Positions 9,835-20,169 of a stretch of DNA of 64,000 bases are shown here, in pieces. The position numbers and the translations under genes were made by a program. The number at the start of each line of letters is the position of its first letter. Position 1 is the stretch's first letter. The DNA is from Ichthyophis bannanicus (taxonomy: Eukaryota > Chordata > Amphibia > Gymnophiona > Ichthyophiidae), in the NCBI GenBank assembly GCA_033557465.1, contig CM066033.1:1244665523-1244729522 (forward strand). The letters run 5' to 3'. Under the pieces are notes generated by a model that was not told where the DNA came from, made no database searches, and was given only the letters and a program-made list of their open reading frames with translations.

Positions 9835-12081
9835 ATGGAGCCTTCTTCCCCTAAGAAGTGCCTTCATTGTGGAAACATAGTTTTCTTTTTAGACTCCAAG
9901 GCTTGGTGTCTAACCTGTTTGGGTCCTGACCCTTTTTCCCCTGAACCATCAGGCTGTACTATTGGGAGAAGACCTTCCCTTGTTCGAGTTTCCCTTGATG
10001 CCGTTTTTCCTCCTGAGGTGAGGACACCGTTTTTTTCTTCTCTTCAGGATCAGGTAACCCACAAACAGTCTGTTAAGACTAGCCAATTCTTGAAGGGTAA
10101 GTCTCATGCTCAGCATGATGACGGCTCCGGCCTTGCCCTCAAGATCCCATTGGCAATAAAACCCCAGCGGGAGTCTTCGGGCTCCAAAGCATTCACGGGG
10201 TTTCAGGTTGTTCCTGGGGCTCACCCCTCACAGAACATACCTGAGCCGTGCCAGGGTGTGGTATCTGCTTTGAGCGGTACCGATAACCCGGCACCGGTGT
10301 CGAGTGCTCCACTCTAAACCAGGGATCATCATCTGGTGTCCTTGGTACCTTCGGGTCCGATCGATACGACCCAGATTGGCTTTCCTGTATCTCCGCCATG
10401 CTCGGGGTTGGTACCGGCTTCGAGCGGTACCGATACCTCGGCATCGGTGTCGAGTGTTCCACTCTTCACCAGGGATCGTCATCTGCTATCCTCGGTACCT
10501 TCGGGACCGATCGATACCACCCAGATTGACTTTCCTCTATCTTCCCCATGTTCGGGATTGGTATCGGTTTCGAGCGGTACCGATACCCTGGCATCGGCAC
10601 CGGTGTCGAGTGTTCCACTCTTCACCAGGCACCGTCATCAGACACCCTTGGTGCCTTCTCTACCGATCGATACCACTCTGACTTTCCTGTATCGGCATCG
10701 CCGATACCACCAATGTCGGTACCTTTAAGGCATGCATCGATGGACTCGCTCCCCTCGATGCCGAGTCTAGAATCGATAGCCAGTCTAGATGACTGGGTAC
10801 CGACGCGTTTGGGAACCGACCCGTATCGTTCCCGATTACGCAGTACCAAGTATATTTACCAAGCCTCTCTGGTTACCTCGGTACCGCTTCAGCAGCCTCC
10901 GATACCTGCTTCGATGGCATTACCGTCCCCGATACCGGTATCGGTATCGATGTCGATTCCTGCAGTTCTATCGGTGCCATCGATCCTTTCTATGCCTAGC
11001 TTGGAATCGATACCAGGCACCGACGATGCAGTACTAACTGCCTCGAATCAGAACTGTCAGTATCACTGTCCATCTAGCAGGATTCTTTTTCTGCACCAGT
11101 CCAGGATAACTTCTGGTGCTCAAGCTGCTCCTTCAACCTCAGCCTACCCAAGAATAGTTCCTATTGGAGATCCTTCTTTTCAGAAATTTCTCCTTGACAT
11201 GGCAGCCTTTCTTGCCATTCCTATTCCTGGTTCTACTCTTAACCAAGATCCTGCAGAAAAGGAAAACATAATGCTTCCTTTACATCATTCTTTGCAGGAC
11301 CTTCTTCTGAGGATTTGGGAATCACCTTTAAAGGTTCCTGCGCCTTCTACAGCCATGAATGTTCTGTATCAGGTGCCTCCCTCTCCGGGCTTTCAGAAAA
11401 ACCAACTTCCACATCATTCCCTTGTAGTGGAATCAGCAATGAGGAAGGTAAGAAGCAAGAAAAAGCACTCTTCTTATCCGAGAGGTCGTGCATCTAAAGC
11501 ACTTGATGTCTTTGGACGTCAAACCTTCCAAACTTCTATGCTGGCTTCAAGGATTATCTCATATATTTTTTATATGAGCCGGACACTTCAGGAGGTCACA
11601 GAAATTATCTCTTTTGTCCCCTTTTTTGTCAGAGCCTAAGGCCACTGACTATTCCTTGCTTCTTAATCATAGCAGGAATATCTCTTGGTTTCTTTCTCGT
11701 GCTTCTCTAGACTCTTTTGAGTCTGTTAGCAGATCCTCTGCTATTGCCATTGGAGCACGTCGTACAGCCTGGCTGCAAGCTTCAGACTTGAGCAGATGGG
11801 CACAACATACACTGGGTAACTCTCCTTGTACTGGAGAAAATCTCTTCAATAAAGAGGCTTTACGTCAGGTTGCTCATTGCTCTACTGACTTCCCTGGTTC
11901 TGGAAACCATACCAAGCCTGCTTTTTCCCCAGGACGTAGGAAATGTCCTACCAAACCTTCTTTCCCTAAGAAAAGAAGGTTTCACCCTTCTCCTGCCCAT
12001 CCTCCAGATGTACCCAAACAAGGGACATCTGATCCTAGTCTGAAGTCTCCAGACTCTAGCCAGTCTAATCATAACCAGTAA
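9835..12081 (+). pseudogene. Gag-like ORF1 of DIRS-C
   Basis: ATG at 9835 (MEPSSPKKCLHCGNIVFF...WCLTCLGPD) starts a Cys-rich N-terminal region in which several ligands of the cluster seen in copies D and G are already lost. A TAA at 10315 ends the first frame. The same frame resumes, and near 10700 the reading moves to another frame (363 codons open to 11639), then moves again (155 codons to 12081, ending SSQSNHNQ). The middle is Ser/Pro/Val/Thr-rich and built on GGTACC-type DNA repeats. The C-terminal block has FQKFLLDMAAFLAI, LLLRIWESPLKV, PGFQKNQLPHHSLVVESAM and SRSSAIAIGARRTAWLQASDL. One stop and at least two frameshifts. Confidence 0.8.
10272..10700 (+). repeat. Three 150-bp tandem repeats inside DIRS-C gag
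   Basis: The block gagcggtaccgata recurs at 10272, 10422 and 10572, exactly 150 bp apart, and the intervening sequence (tgtcgagtgttccactcttcaccagg, then a tract with gaccgatcgatac) repeats with few differences. 150 bp is 50 codons, so the expansion keeps the reading frame. Confidence 0.85.
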
Positions 12082-12986
12082 CCTTAGGTTCCTGTGTATT
12101 GCAATCTACAGTTAACTTCTTCCTAGCAGAAGTTTATTGTTCAACTCTACACTGGTTTTTTCTGTTTCAGTATGCTAAGCTGTTAGGATACTTTTGTCCA
12201 TAGGTTACAGAATTCTCCCCTTCTTACCACCACGAAGGGAGGTTACAACTATCCCATGATAGTTTCTGTCCCCATATGGACATCTTTTCCTTCAGCTGAC
12301 TTACCATATGGTAAGTCACCTTCCAACCCACTCTCTTCCAGGGTTTTTTCCCCTGCTTGAGTTGGTACCATACTGAAACACTTCTTTTTCTTTCCAGTGT
12401 AGATTTTTGCTTATCCTCTGAACAACTCATCAGACAGGGACGGGAATTCCTCCGCTCCCTTTGTCTGTTTTCTCTCTGTTTTCATACAGAAGAATCCCCT
12501 CTGCTGTTTTGTTCAGTTGCTGTATATGCAGGAGTTCCAGTGATTACTTTAATGCTCATTGCAAGCTACTTTCAACTATCTTGCATAATACTATTCCCTG
12601 TAGGTTATCTTCTTCTAGCCATATCCTTGCCTAGGATGTGGCAACACACCTGCCTTCTGTCAGTTTTATCTTATAATCCTCCTGCACAATGCTTTCTGCA
12701 ATCTTCAGAGAAGCTTTCTACTATGGGCCCTTGCTACAGAGCATTGGACTTTATCTCTGAAGGTTTTTCCCATATAGTAGAAAAACTTTATATAATCATT
12801 CCATAGCGTGAATGTCCAAGGAGTTCCCAATCTTGCAGGAAGGTTCCCCCTTTTTCCTTACAGCTTGGCATTATGCTTTTCTGCTCCACTTGGACAACGC
12901 ATACTCTTTTAGTGCACATGATACCCCTATGTCCCTTGGCTGGGTCATCCTGGGATCTTAGTCTGTGTTTTTTTTGTCCTTTGGAC
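12082..12986 (+). pseudogene. Strongly decayed RT/RNase H region of DIRS-C
   Basis: No open frame remains. Local DNA similarity to pol is visible: ctactatgggcccttgctacagag near 12718 corresponds to ctatgggccctcgccagagag in the RNase H of DIRS-D, and the equivalent block in copy G reads ctatgggcctttgccagagag. The region lies where RT and RNase H belong. Its divergence is greater than that of gag in the same copy. Confidence 0.55.
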
Positions 12987-13348
12987 ATGTCGACTTAATC
13001 GAGACAAAGCTGCGATCACAAGAGGATCAGACAAGTGAAAGAGAAAATTTCTCATACACACAAAGACAATTCAAGCATTTCGACAGGGACGAATTCATAC
13101 AGGACACAATACAACACCTGAGGGCACGATTTGAGGGCATCGACCTGGAGGAACAAGTTTCCAGCTGGAACAGCATTTTAGCGAATGACGCCAAAACATC
13201 TGATGGAAGGACCGAGAAACAGCATCACAACAAGAGACAAAACAAACCATGGTACTCAGCAAAAATACGACAGGAAAAGAGGGAGCTCAGGAAGATCGAA
13301 CGGAGATGGAGAAAGAACAAAGCAACCGCCGACCAGCATCTTTACCTA

Positions 13349-14700
13349 GTGAGTGAGAATCAGCTGTGCCTACTTAGTTGGGAACTGTGTGTGAGAGAAA
13401 ACTGCAGCCAATCTGAGCACTTTTCAAATCATTTAAAATCCCTTCAGCAAAGGCTCCAACGATCCTGTGAGCAGTGAGTGAGAATCAGCTGTGCCTACTT
13501 AGTTGGGAACTGTGTGTGAGAGAAAACTGCAGCCAATCTGAGCACTTTTCAAATCATTTAAAATCCCTTCAGCAAAGGCTCCAACGATCCTGTGAGCAGT
13601 GAGTGAGAATCAGCTGTGCCTACTTAGTTGGGAACTGTGTGTGAGAGAAAACTGCAGCCAATCTGAGCACTTTTCAAATCATTTAGAATCCCTTCAACAA
13701 AGGCTCCAACGATCCTGTGAGCAGTGAGTGAGAATCAGCTGTGCCTACTTAGTTGGGAACTGTGTGTGAGAGAAAACTGCAGCCAATCTGAGCACTTTTC
13801 AAATCATTTAGAATCCCTTCAGCAAAGGCTCCAACGATCCTGTGAGCAGTGAGTGAGAATCAGCTGTGCCTACTTAGTTGGGAACTGTGTGTGAGAGAAA
13901 ACTGCAGCCAATCTGAGCACTTTTCAAATCATTTAGAATCCCTTCAGCAAAGGCTCCAACGATCCTGTGAGCAGTGAGTGAGAATCAGCTGTGCCTACTT
14001 AGTTGGGAACTGTGTGTGAGAGAAAACTGCAGCCAATCTGAGCACTTTTCAAATCATTTAGAATCCCTTCAGCAAAGGCTCCAACGATCCTGTGAGCAGT
14101 GAGTGAGAATCAGCTGTGCCTACTTAGTTGGGAACTGTGTGTGAGAGAAAACTGCAGCCAATCTGAGCACTTTTCAAATCATTTAAAATCCCTTCAGCAA
14201 AGGCTCCAACGATCCTGTGAGCAGTGAGTGAGAATCAGCTGTGCCTACTTAGTTGGGAACTGTGTGTGAGAGAAAACTGCAGCCAATCTGAGCACTTTTC
14301 AAATCATTTAGAATCCCTTCAGCAAAGGCTCCAACGATCCTGTGAGCAGTGAGTGAGAATCAGCTGTGCCTACTTAGTTGGGAACTGTGTGTGAGAGAAA
14401 ACTGCAGCCAATCTGAGCACTTTTCAAATCATTTAGAATCCCTTCAGCAAAGGCTCCAACGATCCTGTGAGCAGTGAGTGAGAATCAGCTGTGCCTACTT
14501 AGTTGGGAACTGTGTGTGAGAGAAAACTGCAGCCAATCTGAGCACTTTTCAAATCATTTAGAATCCCTTCAGCAAAGGCTCCAACGATCCTGTGAGCAGT
14601 GAGTGAGAATCAGCTGTGCCTACTTAGTTGGGAACTGTGTGTGAGAGAAAACTGCAGCCAATCTGAGCACTTTTCAAATCATTTAAAATCCCTTCAGCAA
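13349..14700 (+). repeat. Homogeneous tandem array, 125-bp unit, 10.8 copies
   Basis: Units start at 13349, 13474, 13599, 13724, 13849, 13974, 14099, 14224, 14349, 14474 and 14599; the last is cut after 102 bp. They are almost identical. The main variant is atttaAaatc versus atttaGaatc, in the order A A G G G G A G G G A, plus a single cttcaAcaa in unit 3. Each unit starts gtgagtgagaatcagctg. The uniformity points to recent expansion or homogenisation. Confidence 0.97.
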
Positions 14701-15028
14701 TGGCGCGCCCGTGCCTTGCGGGCCCGCGCCTGAGGGCCTCGCAAGAGGGCCCTTTGGCGTGGCCCTTAGGCGGTGGACCGTGCGAGACCCACTATCTGCT
14801 GCTATATGCTCATTCTGTTCAGCGATATGCTGTTTGTAGTTAATGTAAGGTAATGTAATGTAAGTTATGTACTGTGTTCCCTGTTTGTACTCCTAGTGTT
14901 TTGTTGTGATGTAATGATAATGCAATGTATGTTTCCCTCACCTTTGTTTAACTTTGTGCTGTATTAACCGCTTTGATTGAAGGAAAAGGCGGGATACAAA
15001 ACATGTTAAATAAATAAAATAAATAAAT
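13349..15028 (+). mobile_element. Composite retroposon: 125-bp repeat array plus LINE-type tail
   Basis: The insertion lies exactly between codons of the host LINE ORF (..HLYL | AKQKQ..). It has four parts: a 125-bp tandem array (13349-14700), a GC-rich segment (about 14701-14795), an AT-richer unique part (14796-14965) and a 3' tail accgctttgattgaaggaa...gcgggatacaaaac with AAATA repeats (14966-15028). The tail is of the same kind as the L2 tails in the window. No protein frame or clear tRNA promoter box is seen. The layout resembles composite retroposons with an internal VNTR, such as primate SVA, but the parts are unrelated to those. Confidence 0.75.
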
Positions 15029-17116
15029 AGCAAAGCAAAAACAATACAATGACCACATCAACCAATCAAAGAGGGAATACCACACAAACATGATAAATAC
15101 TTCCATCAACAAACCCAGAGAGCTGTTCGAAATAGTAAAGATCCTCACAAAAGAGCAAACAACAGAAGGGGAAGTACAAGTTGATCCACAGGAATTCGCC
15201 AACCACATCAAAGAAAAATTTCACTCCACAGAGCGAACAACACCTAGTGGGTCCACCCGGACGGACGTACACTCCAAAACCTGGGGCACATTCTACTCAC
15301 CCTCAACAGAACAGATATCCCACATCATCTCTACAATCAACACAAGCACTGCTCCTACAGACCCGTGCCCAGTGTCATGGGTCAAAGCCACCAAATCAAG
15401 CTTCATCCCCACCATACATAAAATAGTACACAACTCACTCACTCAAGGACTCATGCCAAAGCAGCTAAAACTTGCCTCAGTAAGACCAATCGCAAAGAAA
15501 ACAACACTCGACAAAAAAGATCCAGCAGCATACCGACCAATCTCCAGCATACCCTTCCTCGCAAAAATCATCGAAAAGACGGTTCAACTTCAGGAACACA
15601 TCGACAAACACGAAACACTTGACGACAACCAACACGGATTTCGTCCCAACCATGGAGTCGAAACACTACTGATATACCTCTTCGACAGCAGCCTGAGAAT
15701 AATTGACAACACCAGGAATGGAATCATAATGATCTTCATCGACATCTCCTCTGCTTTCGACACAGTGGACCACAACACGCTCCTGGAAAGACTAAAGAAC
15801 ACCGGTATACACAGTATCACACTGAAATGGTTCCACTCGTACCTAACGGAAAGACAACTGCAGGTCAAGGTGGGACACAACACCTCCCGACCCATAAATG
15901 TCCGACAAGGAGTACCTCAAGGATCCGCACTCTCAGCACTCCTATTTAACATCTACATCCAACCAATATGCAACATCATGAAAGAGAACAACATCCAATA
16001 CACAATATATGCAGACGACATCATGATATACACCCCGATATCAATCGACAACCCGGACTTCTCTAAGATAAGACTGCCTCACCCAGATGACGAGTTGGTG
16101 TCAAAACAACAACCTCGCAATAAACTACAACAAGACCGAAGCTTTAATCATCACCCGGAACCAAAGCTTCATACACCCACCAAATATAAAGATACAAAGC
16201 ACCACAATACCAATAAGGTCAGAAGTGAGATACCTCGAAGTTACTCTGGACAATCAACTCAATCTCAAGCCACACATAGACAAAACAATCCAGAAGGCCT
16301 ACTACAAGATGCGAATCATCAGGAGACTGAAACCACTCCTCGCCCCAGATCACTTCCGAACCGTTTGTCAAGCCCTGATAACCCCACTACTGGACTTCTG
16401 CAATCCAATATACCTCGGACTACCGAAACAAGCCCTCAAACCACTCCAACTGGCACAAAACACCGCAGCACGAATCATATCCGGAACCGCAAGACAGGAG
16501 CACATCACACCCACCTTAAAGGACTTACACTGGCTCCCAATCGGTGCACGCATCAGATACAAAACTATCATAAACCTATTTAAGATAAAACAGCACACAT
16601 CAGCCAACAGCCTGCACACCCTCATACAACCAGACACCAGCACTCGTCCTAGAAGAAAACAAACACACAACCGAGTCAGCACCCCAAGTGAATACAAAAA
16701 CACACGCAAAGACACAACGGACAGAGCACTCTCCATGGCTGCTCCAACAATATGGAACAAACTACCAGACGATTTGAGGGCAACCACAGACCTCAAGGAC
16801 TTTAGAAAACAGTTGAAAACCATGCTGTTCATAGAACACTATGGTCACATCACATAACCCCAGAGAATGTATAACAGCACATGACCCCGCCTAAACAATG
16901 TATGTATGGAAAATGTATTTAGAACCACTGTATATAGCCCACTTTGTACATAGCTCATACCAATCTAGCACACAATACAACACTCACCCAACTAAATTTC
17001 ACCCTCACTGCATGTATAACACACTCACCTTACCCGATTGTTTGCTGTGATACCACCTTGATTATTAAGATAAGGCGGTTTAGAAATACTGTTAAATAAA
17101 TAAATAAATAAATGTC

Positions 17117-17486
17117 AGAGTCCTCCAGTACTCCTGACGTACTCTTATCAGACTGCTATTATCCTCTGTTTTTTCATGCAACCATACTGGTTATTCCACT
17201 GAACTACATTCCTGCATTGCACAAATAGATTCTCTACATATCTTCAGGTGGTTTTTACCCCCTCATTATTAGATGAATCTTTTCCCCACATTCCCCATGT
17301 GAATGTTTTCCTGGGGCTCAGTTGCAGGCATGTATCCTCAGACTTATGGTCATGTATGTATATGTCCTACACATTCATATTTCTGTAGTCTGTGTGGGCA
17401 TAAGTCATGCCCATACATATATATCTATATATATCACACATATCTAGACATATATACACATACATATAGATATGTATGTCTCTCCA

Positions 17487-17535
<49 letters not shown>

Positions 17536-18330
17536 GGCATGGGGAGATGTCCATAGGACACTAAGTACTACCTGCCATCTCCCTAACTGTGCTATGGGGT
17601 TTTTCCCTCCTTAAGGGGTCCAGACAGTCCACTTGCCTATTCTCATACGGCTCAGTAACTGGGAACGGTTATACACAATATTATTGCTGTGATGTCAACA
17701 GCTTCTATTTTTGTTATAGATCTCCCTATCTATGACGTATCAAACTTCAATGTCTTCCTATCTCTTACCAGCTAGGAAAGACAGTGTACATCTTCAGTAT
17801 TTCTGAGTACACTTCTCTTCTCCCTGGGAATAGGGGCTTTTTTCCATACCCCCTCTTCCCTTTAGGACTGGGCTAATTCTCCAGATAGGTCAGTCTTTTA
17901 GTTCTCAATGTCAATAACTCTGTACCTAAAAGAGTTTTCAGCTTTTTCCCTTAAAGCTTTCCATTGAAGACCTGCCGTTCTTCTCCTACCTCAGTTGACA
18001 CCTGGGTCACCTGCCCATTCCAGGTTTGGGACTTCATCCTCACTGCTGTGAAGTTCCCTTGAGGATTCCGCTACTGCATCTACAGTACACTCCATCACAA
18101 TTCTACTTCCTACAATCCAGTAGGTAAGCTCTATATTGTGCTAGTTCATTAAATATTTTAATGATACTTGACAAACATTCTAAAGACTCTTTTCCTTGTA
18201 GTCTTTAGATTCGCTGTTCCTCTACAGCTCTTCTCTATTCAACTCCTACCCCCCATCCCTCAGGGGCTGCCGGGGATCTAGGTTTGGGAAGTGCCGCCCT
18301 GTCCAGGGATACGCATTTCATGGGATCTCC
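17117..18330 (+). pseudogene. Decayed recombinase region of DIRS-C, with microsatellites
   Basis: This is the place of the recombinase but no frame is readable. It includes a TA/TC-rich microsatellite (about 17403-17535). Towards the end, ctcctaccccccatccctcaggggctgcc matches the post-recombinase stretch of copy G (caactcctaccctccatccc). I assign it by position and this end match only. Confidence 0.5.
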
Positions 18331-18352
18331 CCGGGCCCCACAGCTAGGGAGT

Positions 18353-18455
18353 CCCCATATGTGAAGACTTATTCCTGCTTGTTCCTGGAGATAGCACAGT
18401 TACTTACCTGTAACAGGTGATCTCTGGGAACAGCAGGAATTAGTCTTCACAACCC
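18353..18455. repeat. ICR of DIRS-C
   Basis: ccccatatgtgaagactta...cctggagat (complement of the left end at 9458) runs directly into agcacagttacttacctg... (complement of the right end at 18712). This gives a template for the circle junction of this very copy. Confidence 0.9.
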
Positions 18456-18526
18456 ACCCACCTCCTCTAGGAGTTGTATCTATTTATTTCCTTTCCTCTT
18501 TCTCTCCTGTCTCAGCTATGAAACTC

Positions 18527-18712
18527 AACTGAGGAGAGGCAGTGGGAAAGGTGGGAAGTCAGCGCGCAGGCGCGAGGGATGCTCCCAAAAGCTTTCAGAT
18601 TGGATGCTGGGGAGCATTCCTGTGCAGGCTCCGTCGGTACCGACGTACCCATATGTGAAAACTAATTCCTGCTGTTCCCAGAGATCACCTGTTACAGGTA
18701 AGTAACTGTGCT
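18527..18712. repeat. Right ITR of DIRS-C
   Basis: Complementary to 9458-9617, with GTCGGTACCGAC at 18633-18644. It carries about 27 extra outer bases (tgttacaggtaagtaactg...) absent from the left ITR but present as complement in the ICR. Confidence 0.9.
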
Positions 18713-19838
18713 TTCCTGCTGCTTCTCTGTTTGTCGGCAGCGCCTCCCATTCCCCTGGGCTGTGCCCCATAACTACTTTCACGGGAGGAGGGCGCTCTCC
18801 TGTAGCCCAACCTGGGGTCCCTCTCACTCACGGCTTGGCTGCTGAGAGAGTAGTGCTAGCTCCCTTCAACCTCCCACATGACACAGAGGATGTCCTTTTG
18901 GCCTCCTGTAAAGCCTCCACAAGAAGAATATATGCCTTCAAATGGTATCTGTTTTTGGTGTCGTGCGCCAAGAGGAAGGTGAACCCTTTCTCCTGCTCGG
19001 TGCAACTGCTGCTCCAGTCCCTACTCCACCTGTCACAGGTGGGACTGAAGTCTAACTTGGTCAGAGTGCACTTGAGTGCTATTGCGACACACCACCACTC
19101 TGTCGAGGGCAAGCCCCTCTCGTCTCAGCCCCTTATCTGTCTTTTCCTGCAGGCTTTAAGGCGGAGTGGGATCTCAATGTGGTGCTCACAGTAACTAAAC
19201 TGTCATTTGAGCCCCTGGCTACCTGCCACTGCGGTACCTCTCTTGGAAGATTCTTTCTCATGGCACTCACGTCGGCTCACAGAGTCAGCGAGCTACAGGC
19301 TCTGATGGCAGAGCTGCCCTACGCGAACAGGGTGGTGCTGTGCACACAATCCAAATTTCTGCCAAAGATGATGTCCCCCTTCCACCTCATTTGGGAGGTG
19401 GTGCTCCCTACCTTCTTCCTGAGGCCTCACGCTGGCAAAGTCGAGATTGTTCTCCATACTCTGGATTGTAAAAGGGCCTTGTCCTATGTTCAATGGACTC
19501 AGGGCCACCCCAAAGCACCTCAGCTCTTTGTCTCCTATGACCCCAGTCGACTGGGCCTTCCAGTAACCAAGTGAACTTTGTCTTCTTGGGTGGTGGATTT
19601 CATTGCCCTCGCCTATGAGCAGGCTGGGATCTCACTAGACCACCAGATCATGGTGCTCCGTGTCAGAGTCATGGCTACCTCTATAGCAAATCTGTGTTCT
19701 TTACCTGTGATGTTAATCTGCCAGGGTGCCACCTGGTTTTCAGTCAATACTTTCGTAGCTCACTACTGGCTGGAGAGGGAGTCCCGATGGAACAGCGCCT
19801 TTGGCCAGGCTGTGCTCTGTAGTCTCTTTGGGGTGTAG
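18713..19838 (+). pseudogene. Tyrosine recombinase of DIRS-B
   Basis: Three consecutive open pieces give most of the protein. The N-terminal part is ASCKASTRRIYAFKWYLFLVS...LVRVHLSAIATHH; the catalytic part is LTSAHRVSELQALMAEL (first Arg) with LHTLDCKRAL and SYDPSRLGLPVTK, ended by a TGA at 19572; the C-terminal part is MVLRVRVMATSIANLCSLP and NTFVAHYWLERESRW, ending LFGV and TAG at 19838. The catalytic Tyr (HYWL) is kept. The His of the HxxR box (HNVR in DIRS-D) reads L (MVLRVR). A frameshift near 19180 and the stop make it non-functional. Confidence 0.85.
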
Positions 19839-20013
19839 GCAACTCCTGCCCTCTGACCCTTCTGTGTTCAGGTTACCGGAGTGCTGGTTTTCCACCGGAC
19901 ACTTGGGTCTTGCGAGAGTCTCTCAGTTGGGATTCAACTACTGCAGCTCATGGTTTACCTTCCCTGATTACAATGGCGTTTTGTACAGGGTCTCAGTAGC
20001 CTGTAGCAGGGGA

Positions 20014-20110
20014 GTCCTATATGTGAAGGCTGACTTTGTGCTTGTTCCCGGACATCTGTAACAGGTGTTCTCCAGGGACAGGAGGAATCCATCCTCCCCA
20101 CCCTCCCTCC
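20014..20110. repeat. ICR of DIRS-B (damaged)
   Basis: gtcctatatgtgaaggctgac...gcttgttcccgga and catctgtaacaggtgttctcc correspond to the complement of left and right ends. The central junction bases present in other copies (gagaaagc...ttactc) are missing by a small deletion. Confidence 0.75.
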
Positions 20111-20169
20111 TCCCCTTGGAGTTTCTTCTTTACCGTATTTTACTTTTGCCATCTTAGCTATGTCATTAG

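Larger units (their letters stand above)
12992..16857 (+). pseudogene. L2-type ORF2 (linker and reverse transcriptase), interrupted
   Basis: The first part ends KPWYSAKIRQEKRELRKIERRW...ADQHLYL at 13348 and resumes at 15029 as AKQKQYNDHINQSKREYHTN, showing that the intervening sequence is a clean insertion. The reverse transcriptase carries AAYRPISSIPFLAKIIEKT, the motif A FIDISSAFDTVDH, motif B RQGVPQGSALSALLFN and the catalytic box IYADDIMIY. After about 16065 a frameshift moves the thumb and C-terminus to another frame (KTEALIITRNQ, HITPTLKDLHWLPIG, RALSMAAPTIWNKLPDDLR), ending at 16857. The endonuclease is missing by 5' truncation. Inactive, but otherwise little damaged. Confidence 0.87.
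12992..17111 (+). mobile_element. 5'-truncated L2-clade LINE inserted in DIRS-C
   Basis: It begins after the endonuclease domain and ends in the tail gataaggcggtttagaaatac plus AAATA repeats at 17093-17111. ATGTC at 12987-12991 and 17112-17116 may be a short target duplication. Inside it lies a later insertion (13349-15028). Without that, the LINE is about 2.4 kb. Confidence 0.85.
9458..18712 (+). mobile_element. DIRS-C, type I DIRS element nested in DIRS-B
   Basis: Left end ATCTCCAGG at 9458 and right end ..AACTGTGCT at 18712. The DIRS-B sequence on either side (..aactctgt | ttcctgctgcttct..) joins to a sequence homologous to copies D and F without a target duplication, as expected for recombinase-mediated insertion. 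Gag is largely readable, but the pol region is reduced to weakly recognisable homology and carries an L2 LINE. About 5.1 kb remain after removal of the LINE, similar to copy G. Confidence 0.87.

Noticed and set aside
13349..14700. CRISPR array
   Set aside because: Units are contiguous 125-bp repeats without spacers, in a eukaryotic transposon context.
14701..14795. tRNA- or 5S-like promoter in the GC-rich part of the composite element
   Set aside because: No acceptable A box and B box pair found by eye.
15090..16583. 497-residue protein
   Set aside because: Real LINE sequence only to about residue 325; after a frameshift near 16065 the remainder is out of frame and the true continuation is in 16087-16857.
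17403..17535. 103-codon frame with SLSLSLS and YIYIYI repeats
   Set aside because: Translation of a TA/TC microsatellite.
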